64,000 nucleotides of DNA. Source: Closterium sp. NIES-65 (taxonomy: Eukaryota > Streptophyta > Zygnematophyceae > Desmidiales > Closteriaceae). This document shows, piece by piece, positions 46,601 through 55,900 of this stretch. The notes under the pieces were generated by a model. It was given only the letters and a program-made list of their open reading frames with translations. It had not been told where the DNA came from and did not search any database. Each line of letters opens with the position of its first letter. Position 1 is the first letter of the stretch. Where the stretch lies: the NCBI GenBank assembly GCA_948144175.1, contig CANXME010000298.1, positions 506,001 through 570,000 on the forward strand, in the 5' to 3' direction. A program made the position numbers and the translations under genes.

Positions 46601-49600
46601 AAGGGGATGTGATGGCTCCGGAGGAGGAGGGGGATGAGGCAGATGCAGAGATGGGAGGTGCGGACGAGTGGAGTGAGGATGGAGACGACTGGTGGGCAGC
46701 AGGCCGCTATGAGGGAGAGGAAGTGGAGGAGTGGGTTGCAGGCGAGGATGAGTGACTATTTTTATGTTGTTCTCACCCCTTGTTGCCCCCTAAATCTCTG
46801 AAATGCAAACCGTGAATAGGTTGCATTGGTGTCAAGCTTTTCTTGCTAGTGAAGCACTTGAAAAGACATCTTATTTCCATTATAAACTAGTGACAACCAT
46901 GAAGGGGGTCTAGTAATGTTTACCCCTCTAGGGGGGGGTATAGTGAAAACCTGCCAAAATAAAAGACCCACCCCCGTAATACAGACCCGGGGGTCTTGTA
47001 TTCCAGGGGGTCTATTATCCGGGAGCTTACGACATTTCGGTATTCATTGTTCCAACCAGCTTCAAGAATGAAGCTCCCACAACCCCCCCCCCCCCCCCTT
47101 TCTCTGAACCAGACCATGATCGATCGACCACCAACAAAATCATCACCTTTTATGACAGCTACATATACGGTCCGGTCAATCATGGTCCAGTTCAGTATCT
47201 GTCCACAACACAAGTATATCTCGCATGCAAAAAACCCCACCTATTTTGAATGGGCCCGTAATCATTTGCTGACCACCTCACCTGTTCCGAATGGGCCCAT
47301 CTGCTGAGCACAACACATACAGTGCCCTCGCCGCAATGCATGGTGTGTGTACACAATAAACTGTCTCTTCACACAAGAGAAACCTCACCTGTTCTGGATC
47401 GGCCCGTGGTCACCTGCTGTCCGCACCACATACAGTGCCCTCGCCACAATGTAGGTCCTGTGTACAGGGCCGATAGCGCGGCTGTCAATGGCTTCCTAGA
47501 AGGTCCCAAGGGGGTGGTGGGAAATGGTGGGATGGAGCAATGAGATTCGGCACAGCCGACCAATGGCTCAAGATATTATCTTGGTATTGGGCTGCACGGG
47601 GCCAGTGGGGCAATTGTCTTGTCCAGATGATCATGGGGAGACAAAACGTGGAAGAATTGAGAACACTGGGAGGACAGAAAGTGTATGAGAGGAGAGGGCG
47701 GTGTGTGAAGGTAAACTGTAGGGGACCAGTGGTGTGCCATGTGCACATGGCTATGTGCATGGTATGCACATGGGTACATGCATTATGCATAGGTGCTTGC
47801 CTGTATGCCTCACCGCATTTCTCACTGCATGCCCCACTGCATGCCCCACTGCATGCCTCACTGCATGCCTCACTAGATGTCTCACTATAGAGCACAAAGT
47901 GCAGACTTTTTAAATCATCACCTGTGCAAGAACAGCCGGATTATCTGCAAGCAACCAGAAAAGGGTGCATGCACATGGGTGAATGCATAGGTGCTTGCCT
48001 GTATGCCTCACTATGAACCACTGATGCAAACTACTCAAATCATCACCTTTGCAGGAACAGCCGGATTATCTGCAAGCAACCAAAAATGATCCTTCTCTAT
48101 CCGAAACGGCTCATCCGACGGCTGAGATGACACCATCTCGTCTCCTTCAACGGCTGCCACTCGCCGAAAAGCGAACTGGAAAGGCTCGGACTCAGTAGCG
48201 GAGGATAAGAAAGCAGATGAGGAAGCGGATGGGGAAGAGGACGGGGAAGCGGATGAGGGAGAAACGGCATCAGCTCCACTGGTGGAAGTATTGGTGGGGG
48301 CTTCTGACAGAGCCTTTACTTTCCTTTTCATTGCCTTTTTTGGATTGTTTCTCTTGAAAGAAGCGGCAGATAGTAACTGAGAAACATCCCCTGCTCTTGT
48401 TATTTGAGTGGTTTCTGCCCCATTGGCTGTCGCCCCATTGGCTCCCCCCCCATTGGCTGTCGCCCCATTGGCCGTTGCATCAGCAGACACCTCAGGATTG
48501 GCTGAACTGGAGCTAGTGGCAACAGGTGCAGGAGGATCGTATAGCATCATCACAACGTCACCAACCGATATGTCACTGCACAGGCCGAGGCAGAGGTAGA
48601 GACAGAGGCAGAGGCAGAGGCAGAGGCAGAGGCAAAGGCGAGAGAGATGGTTGGGAGCAAGCACTGATTGACAGAACAGGAGGCGAATTTTGAGGCGTCC
48701 CAGTAATCAATCAACATGTGCAGGAGGAACGTATAGCATCAGCACAACGTCAGCAACCAAGATGTCACTACAGAGACAGAGGCAAATGAAGAGACAGATA
48801 TGAGAGAGTTGGTTGGGAGCAGGCATTTATTGAGAAACCTGAGGAGGAAGTAAAGCATCAAAGGAGCAACTACAGCAAGCCAGGTGTAATGAGTCGTGTT
48901 TTGAGTCGACTCAAAGCACGAGCAATTACAGCAAGCCAGGTAGGTACACCATGAAATCCAATCCACTTTTGAGGTGCCTCAAAAGTCACCAGGTAGGTAC
49001 ACCATGAAATCCAATCCACCTTACTGCAACTAAAAGTGCAATTACTGGAACATGAAAGCGAATGACTTTCAAAGACACAGAAAAAACAGCAAAGGCGCCA
49101 TAAGCAAGCAAAAGCGACAAACAGGATCAATAGGACTGGCTAGCGTCAAACAATGTCAGCAATCCATGGCACTGCATGGCTTCGCTTTTTTAAACAAGTA
49201 AAAAAAAAGGCTTCGCCTGCAAAGCAGACACTCCAACGTACTTTCCAGTACACTTGCATCAGCAACCAACGGGTCTCGAGTTGGCGAAAGGTAGTAAAGA
49301 AAACAACATCTATGACTATGCCCATGCTTACTGCAAGCCAGAAGGCAGCAAAAGAATGCCTCCAAGACAACGGTTGATTTCTAAGTCAACTCAAAACTCA
49401 AACGTTGACAAACAACACCTATGCCCTACCAACCAGCCTCTACTACCGTTCTCACTGCAAGCCAGGAGGTAGACACAGCACGGCACGGCACGGCACTGTA
49501 TATATGTTGGCGAGATTTTACTAAAACAAAACACTTATGACTGAGTTGATTTTACTTTTGGGAATGCTCAGAAATAAAATCGATTCTTCTTACAATAACA

Positions 49601-50934
49601 AAGCACCAAACATCTCTGACTAGGCCCATACTCACTGCAAGCCAGGAGGTATCAGAAATCGGCTGAGCACCCACTCGCCCTCTGACCGTGACCACACTCA
49701 CCCTCTGTGACTGTACTCATTACAACCTGTGTGACCAGGGCTAAAGTTAGGCTTTTCGCCAACTCGGACGGTTTGGCTCCCTTCAAAAAAATGCCCTGAA
49801 AATGCAGGGTCAGCCGGAAAACCGCTCGGAAATATCAGGGCTGGCCTAAAATTTCCTCGTTTAAGTGATTCGAAAATACGCGGCAATGGAGACTTCTTTC
49901 TGACAAAAGCTGATGTTGAAACTCTGTGTTGGTGCACTTGTGCTGCTTTCGTGTGGACCTCTGCTCTTAGAGAGCGGTAGTGTACAGGGCCTCGAATTTG
50001 ACTAAGGAACAGAGGGGCGGGAGGGAGGCATTCACAAGTCCAGGAAGCGGGGGAGAAGTCTACCTGTGTTGAGGAGGGGGCGAGGTTGGGGGTGGTTAGA
50101 GCCTTAGAAAAAGTTCCGAGTCCTTCGAGGGACTACTCGGATTAATCAGAGTCAGTCCTGGAACTGCTCGGATTCAGTCAGGGCTGGCAGAAAATATCCC
50201 CTGTAAAAATCCGAGTTCGGCTAAAAAATACATTGGATTCTCAGTCAGAACGAGCATTTACCCTGATAGCCTGAGCCCTGTTGGTGACGACACTCACTGC
50301 AAGCCAGGGGGTATCAGATATCGGCTGAGCACCCACTCGCCCTCTGTACCCTTTAATATCGGCTTCATGGATTCGTCTCCAGCCGCAGTCGGCTTGACCA
50401 AGCTGAGGTAATTCCCACGGGTCACGAGCAACTTGGCAACCCTTTTTGCGATCTCCCAGTACGGAGGCCGTGTTCCTGGGTGCTTATCTAAGTGGCTCTG
50501 ACAGGTGGTGAGGGAGGAGAGAGGGAGGGAGGGAGGGAGGGGGGGAGGTTGTGAGTGAGCTCCCAGTAGGGAGCCGTGTTCCTGGGTACTTATCTAAGTG
50601 GCTTTGACAGGTGGTGAGGGAGGAGGGAGGAGGGAGGAGGGAGAGAGGGAGGGGGGGAGGGTGCGAGAGAGGGGTGAGGGCAATGCATGGAAAGATGAGA
50701 GGAGGGGTTGTAAGGACGATAGCAATCACGCATCATGAGCAGATGCTTTATGTATTCTCACAAATGCTTTTTGAATTTGTGAATTCTCGCAAACGATTTA
50801 GGTTACGTGTGTAAGTCCGTGTAAGTGCGTGAGAGTGAGTACATGCCATCCACCATCCTCACCATAATGAGCATTCCTCGATACATCACGCCCTTCTCAA
50901 ATAGGTAACGAAACCGTTGCAGCAGTGGCGCCAT
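43609..50934 (-). CDS. S26 signal-peptidase-like protein, paralogue B (5 exons, 387 aa)
   Basis: Minus-strand exons are 50863-50934, 50298-50497, 48047-48575, 47389-47495 and 43609-43864. Phases are 0,2,0,2 as in A and C. The protein starts MAPLLQRFRYLFEKGVMY. Box B is GDESMKPILKG with the serine kept. Box C is ISVGDVVMM. A Ser/Ala/Thr-rich insert of about 110 residues follows. Box D is FRRVAAVEGDEMVSSQPSDE with Arg where bacterial and IMP peptidases have the catalytic Lys. Then come FWLLADNPAVPAK, EAIDSRAIGPV (box E), RALYVVRTAGDHGPIQN and a terminal exon MAMECNITDILRRI that runs longer than in C. The last intron, 3.5 kb, contains transposon pogo-1 in the opposite orientation plus exon-4 remnants. 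Splicing over it would be needed. The long tail after ILRRI could mean the end has decayed. Confidence 0.72.
44088..47027 (+). mobile_element. pogo-like DNA transposon pogo-1, complete-looking
   Basis: Terminal inverted repeats ATCTCCCGGATAGTAGACCC (left) and the complement of GGGTCTATTATCCGGGAGCT (right) are flanked by TA at 44086-44087 and 47028-47029. The element is 2.94 kb. It encodes one spliced transposase with N-terminal DNA-binding helices and a DDD catalytic triad. It is inserted in the last intron of S26 gene B, in the opposite orientation. With both ends and a full reading frame it may be a recent or even autonomous copy. Confidence 0.9.
44669..46755 (+). CDS. pogo/CENPB-type transposase of pogo-1 (4 exons, 607 aa)
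   Basis: Exons are 44669-45368, 45454-45741, 45824-46162 and 46259-46755. All three introns are phase 1 with GTGAGC/GTGAGC/GTGAGT donors and CAG/CAG/CAG acceptors. The N-terminus is basic and Pro/Ser-rich. NAFTAKEKLHWLAMLESQPD...IREWRRLKERL is a psq/CENPB-like helix-turn-helix, followed by a second helical domain (AVYRQFLAHRAKGLAVSVSPL). The DDE_1 catalytic core has NADQTPLWLEMP, VFDSYKGHLT and LVQPLDVSINRSF. Asp 2 and Asp 3 are 36 positions apart (DD35D). The tail is strongly acidic (Glu/Asp-rich) and ends WVAGEDE. It should cut and paste the element at TA sites in the nucleus. The start was chosen as the first Met of the open frame. Ser-Gly-Met eight codons later is an alternative. Confidence 0.88.
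47190..47350 (-). repeat. relic copies of gene B exon 4
   Basis: Two partial copies of the exon-4 3' half with donor (complements of CACCTATTTTGAATGGGCCC and CACCTGTTCCGAATGGGCCC) lie downstream of the used exon 47389-47495. Confidence 0.75.
47496..48046 (-). repeat. intron 3 of gene B with relic of exon 3 end and a CTGCATGCC array
   Basis: A decayed copy of the exon-3 end (complement of ACCTGTGCAAGAACAGCCGG) lies at about 47.93-47.97 kb. A short array of CACTGCATGCCTC units at 47.81-47.89 kb resembles the one in gene C intron 3 (54.15-54.20 kb), supporting common descent. Confidence 0.7.
48586..48640 (+). repeat. GGCAGA hexanucleotide array at an acceptor
   Basis: About nine AGGCAG/AGGCAGAG units form, on the minus strand, a CTCTGCCTCTGCC polypyrimidine tract leading to the exon-3 acceptor of gene B. 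Gene C has the same arrangement at 54816-54893. Confidence 0.85.
48864..49019. repeat. two palindromes (P3, P4), each between perfect or near-perfect direct repeats
   Basis: P3 (48895-48920, core TTTGAGTCGACTCAAA) lies between GAGCAA.TACAGCAAGCC copies at 48864-48885 and 48920-48941. P4 (TTTTGAGGTGCCTCAAAA, 48967-48984) plus GTCA lies between 31-bp perfect copies at 48936-48966 and 48989-49019. This is intron 2 of gene B. Confidence 0.92.
49100..50297 (-). repeat. intron 2 of gene B with relic exon-2 ends
   Basis: Copies of the exon-2 3' end and its donor (complement of ACTCACTGCAAGCCAGGAGG) occur at about 49.63-49.69 kb (long, including the GAGTGGGTGCTCAGCC part), 49.45-49.47 kb and 49.33-49.35 kb. 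From 49.73 to 50.26 kb I see no repeat or gene, apart from ACTCGGA-type short motifs. Confidence 0.65.
50520..50680 (+). repeat. GGGAGGGA-rich tract and relic exon-2 start
   Basis: Two GAGGGAGG stretches enclose a copy (about 50.55-50.61 kb) of the exon-2 start of gene B (complement of CCGTGTTCCTGGGTACTTAT), so the acceptor region is duplicated. Confidence 0.75.
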
Positions 50935-50939
50935 ACTGC

Positions 50940-51150
50940 TTGCCCAATCCGGCCCTTGAAATTTCTTTTAAAAACTCCGACCCTAATTCGACTCTGAGAA
51001 CCTGACCCTGCAAAACCAACCATCAGGCAGTGAATGGGAATACAAACCTTTAGGCACTGAGACCTGGAAATTTGACCCGGAGACCTAGGGATTGACCCTG
51101 AGACTTAGGAATTTTACCCTGAACGGGGAACTTGATCCTAAAGCTTAGAA
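50940..51150 (-). repeat. 5' flank shared by genes B and C
   Basis: CCTGAGACCTGGAAATTTG- and CCGACCCTG-like segments here recur at 56.36-56.52 kb upstream of gene C, in the same order relative to exon 1. This indicates that the duplications carried upstream DNA. Confidence 0.65.
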
Positions 51151-51439
51151 TCTGGTAAGACGAGATTAGCTGGTGATTCCCGAGTTATGCTAGGCGTCAT
51201 AAACATTCAACCGTTCCAATTGTCCAAAACACACAACCCCATGGGCTTCTCGGCTCCATCCTGGCCGTTCAACAGTGCAACATGATAAAAAAGTTGAGTT
51301 TGGACATCTCAAACTACAACAACGCAACGTCTCGACGGTTCAACAGCGCAGCGAGGCGCGTATATGCTTACTGCTAGCTGGTTACCAAGAAACGAGAAAC
51401 GACTCGCCTAGCAGCGCAGGCCTATATTCGATCTTGAAA

Positions 51440-51690
51440 GGACAACTTGTATCAGCGAGCCTACACTTGGCTATGCGTTCAAATGACGTGGCGGTTTTCG
51501 TCGTGACTCTTCTCTCCGCTGGACGATACTAGGCGATAAGCCTGAATGCGATCTGCGCTCAGTTTAAACTACGGTTCGGCAAGGTTCGGAATCGAATGAC
51601 GAGAGGAGGTTCGATTTGGTAATTGATTGAAAGAAAACGGGAGCGACAGCGAGAGGAACTAGGAATGACGACGCGGACTCAACGCATGCT
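51440..51690 (-). repeat. upstream block shared by genes A, B and C (copy B)
   Basis: Homologous to 42970-43220 (GCCTACACTTGGCTATGCG...GTTCGGCAAGGTTCGGAATC...GGAACTAGGAATGACGACG). Confidence 0.55.
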
Positions 51691-51699
51691 TAGCCTGTG

Positions 51700-52940
51700 T
51701 CGTAATCATACTCAAAACCAAGTTAGATCGCAGTCCTGAGTTGGGACACCATCAAAGTTGCCCCACCAGACCGATTTTGCGAGTCTGATGGTGTCCTGGC
51801 GGGGAATTATCCCACTTTGGATACCGAACCTAGCTTGGCAGGCGACAGTGGTCGCCAGCATCGCCTGCCAGGTGTCCAACAGAAGTTGTTTCGCGACCAA
51901 TCTGGTTCTCTCGTCAAAACGTCAAGACTCGCTTTGACCAAACTTCCGCGCCAATATTGAAACAGAGGAGCCTGACATCCGGGCATTGTAAACAGACGAG
52001 GAAACGAAAATGGTGTTTTTATAGCTTACAATTTGGGGACAACTTCAGCTGCAATCCAATTTAGCCAGCGCGGTTCGCAAATGCGATCCCCAGTGGAAGA
52101 AGCTGAGGGGTCGTTATCTGCCCGCGGTCAGAAAAAAATAAACCCCATCTGGATGGCATGCTGTAAGGGGAGCCCCAAACCTAAACACGGGGAGCCCCAA
52201 CCCTAAACACGGGCAGCCGCATGGTTCTGCCCGAAAAGATCTCATTCGCAAACACGCACCGCGAAAATTAGACCGTACAATCCGGCTACACTTTGTTTCT
52301 CTCATCACAACTTGGTGTTTTCATTGGACAGGGACTCAACATTTAGTTTGCGGGCAGTCATTAACAAAACGTTTGTCGGCAGTGGTAGAAGCCAACCGCT
52401 AATGGAAGGATCGCTGAGGTCGCACACTGACGGGCGATGCTGTCGTTTAACCCGTCGTTGGGTGAACGCAACGTGTCCAGAATTCGAACCGCGTGGGGGA
52501 ACATTGAAATGTCAGATAAGCCACGTCAACATTTGCGAACCGCGTGAAAAAACTTTTGATGGTTTTCAAACTTAGGAATGCGCCCTTATACCGGTAGAAG
52601 CAACTAACTTATCGTAACCTTCGCGAGTTGGCAATTCCTTCAGTGATTCCAACTAGCATTTGTGTTGAGAGACATGCAAACCTCAGGTTTCCGAAAGGGC
52701 GGACAAGGAATGCAAAACGGTGAACAAGGAAAATGAATGGTAAGAAGATTTCACTAGATCTTAGTTATTAGACTGCTTGTTTCACAAACGTAAACCATAC
52801 CACATCTATGAAAGCCAACCTATGTATGCTAAAACCAAATCAGGTATTCAAACGGAAATACAAGCTCAATGCTAGCAAGAATACAACGCTATTAAACCAA
52901 GTTTTCTTTGAAGGGAAGCCATTATCTAATTACGAGGAAG
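51700..52940. other. intergenic, 1.2 kb, nothing recognised
   Basis: I find no gene. Inverted repeats occur at 51.83-51.88 kb (GGCAGGCGA / TCGCCTGCC) and 51.74-51.80 kb (CACCATCAAA.. / ..CTGATGGTG). A short direct repeat GGGGAGCCCCAA.CCTAAACACGGG is doubled at about 52.17-52.21 kb. Confidence 0.5.
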
Positions 52941-55900
52941 TCAACTTTTGTGAGATCTAATGACCTCCGAAATTCTTTCCAAAATATCATCTATATTCTT
53001 GCATTCCACATCCATCACTCCTGTGTCTTGCACCCGGGCCCGAAAACTGCGACAGAGAAGGCACAGGAAACAAAAGATTAAGGATTATAAACAGGTAGTA
53101 CGGATATCCAGGAAAAAAAAGTGCACCAAAAAGGTACCGTAAAAATGCACAATCCAGCAGAGCAGAGCCAATTCTCGTGCTCACAGCAAAATACTGCTTC
53201 ACATGAAAATATATCACCTGCTGCGGATGGGCTCGTGATCCCCTTCTGATCACACCACCCACAGAGCCCTCTCCAAGATGTAGTTCTTATGCACAGGGCC
53301 AACCATATGAAACAATCTCACCTGCTTGCTTCGGATGGGCTCGTGATCATCCTCTGATTGCACCACACATAGAACCCTCTCCAATATGTAGCTATTATGC
53401 ACAGGCCCGATGGTTCGACTGATGATAAGCTTGCTTCGGATGACAGGTCACAGGCATCTCACCTGCTTCGGATGGGCCCATGCTCATCCTCTGATCGCGC
53501 CATATGCAGTGCCCTCTGTGCAAGGCATGCTGTGTGTTCACAGCAAAAGAATTCTTCACACGAGAGAAGCCACACCTGTTTTGAATCGGCCCATGGTCAT
53601 CCTCTGATCGCACCACATACAGCGCTCTTTCCAAAATGTAGCTCTTGTGCACAGGACCAATGGTGCGGCTGTCAATAGCTTCCTGGAAGGTGGCATGGGG
53701 AGAGATGGAGGTGGAGGAAGAAGAGATAAGGGTGCAATGAGGATCGGCTGTTGGCTTCTGCAAGGAGAGATATTTCATTCTACCTGCACAGGGCGAATGG
53801 TGCAACTGTCGACAGCTCTCTGAAAGGAGGGTTGAGAGAAGATGAAGCTGGAATGAGAATCAGAGATGAAACAATGATTTTTGGCACAGCCGTCTAGGTG
53901 AATAAGGATTGGGCTACATGGGCCATAGGCGCAGTTGTCGACATCTCAGTCAGTGGAAGACGAAGCGTGGAAGCAGTGAGAACACATGGACGAATGAAAC
54001 AGTTTGATAGGAGGGGGGAAGGGTGTGAGGGTCAATAATACGGGACCTTTGGTGTAACAAGTGTGCACTGTATGCACATGGATGGGTGTGTGCAGGAGTG
54101 CATGCATGGCATGTGCATGCCAGTCTGCATGGCATACCCATGCCGTTTTGCATGCATCACTGCATGCATCACTGCATGCCTCACTGCGTGTCTCACTATA
54201 GGTCTAGTGCTAGCTTCTTCACTCATTGCCAATACACTTACGAACATACCTTTGCAGGAACAGCCAAGTTATCAGCAAGCAGCCAAAAATGATCCTTCTC
54301 TATCCGAAACGGCTCATCCGACGGCCGAGATGACACGATCTCATCTCCAGCAACGGCTGCGACTCGCCGAAAAGCAGCCTTAAGAGGGTTCTGTGATGTG
54401 TCGGCCTGGGAAGCTGAGGATGAGGAAGAAGACGAGAACGAGAAAGCTAAAGATGAGGAGGAGGACGAGGGAGAGGATGCGGGAGAGGAGGAGGGAGAGG
54501 AGGAGGAAGAGGAGGCATAAGCTGCACCGGTGGCAGCATCGGTTCTGCGAGTGACTGTACTGGTAGCAGCTTGTGTCTGGGCCAATTTCTTCCTTTTCAT
54601 GAGCTTCTTGGGATTGTTGGTTTTGAAAGAAGCGGCGGTTACCAACTGGGAAACGTCCCCTGATTTTTTTTCTTCAGTGGCTGTTACTCCCATTGCCGTC
54701 CCGACGTTGGCCGTTGCATCAGGGGCCAAATTTGGATGGGCTGAATTGGTGGAAGAGACAATTTTTGCGGGATCATATCTCATGACAACGACGTCACCAA
54801 CAGAAATCTCGCTGCACAGGCAGAGGCAGAGACAAACGCAGAGGCAGAGACAAACGCAGAGGCAGAGGCAGAGGCAGAGGCAAAGGCAGAGATAGGAGAG
54901 ATGGTTGTAAGAAGGCATTGCTTGAATTGACAGAAGTGTGGAAGGAGAGCAGGGGAGAAGCCGCGCCGTTAGGAGACGTCTCAATCACAACAACAACTTC
55001 ACCAACAGAGATGTCACTGCATGGTTAGAGGGAAAGGCAGACATGGGAGAGATTGTTGGGAGCAGGCATTGATTGTCCCAACATAGGCAATTCTCAGGAG
55101 TGACAGCAGTGGCAGATTCTCGGGAGTGACAGCAGTGGCAGATTCTCGGGAGTGACAGCAGTGGCAGATTCTCGGGAGTGACAGCAGTGGCAGATTCTCG
55201 GGAGTGACAGCAGTGGCAGATTCTCGGGAGTGACAGCAGTGGCAGATTCTCATGTGCGACAGCACTTGCCGCAACCTTCAAATCTGTTTGCTTGTTTTGT
55301 TTCTAAATAACTATGCAATTGCTGCATTGCAACCTTGTGACGATACTCACTGCAAGCCAGGGGGTAGCAGGTATCGGCTCAGCACCCACTCGCCCTCTGT
55401 CCCCTTTATAATCGGCTTCATGGATTCGTCTCCAGCCGAAGTCTGTCGGAGCGAGCTTAAGTAGTGTCCACGGCTCATCAGAATCTTAAGAACCCCTTTG
55501 GTGAGTTGGAAGAAGGAAGGCTGTGCTCTGTGCTTCTGTAAGTGATTCTGTAAGGGCGTGAGAGACGAGGGAGGGAGGGAGGGAGGGAGGGAGGGAGGGA
55601 GGGAGGGAGGGAGGGAGGGAGGGAGGGAGGGAGGGAGGGAGGGAGGGAAGGAGGGAGGGAGGGAGGGGCGCACGGAGGAATGGAGAGGAGGAGGGAATTG
55701 AACGATAACGAGCAACCTACACATCCAGTGTAGATGCTTTATGTGGTTGTGAATTCCCGCGGATGCTAAGTGCCTGTAAGTTCGTGAAACTGCATGCGTG
55801 CCATGCAGCACTCACCATCTCTGCGTGCCATGCAGCACTCACCATCTCTGCGTGCCATGCAGCACTCACCATCTCTGCGTGCCATGCAGCACTCACCATC

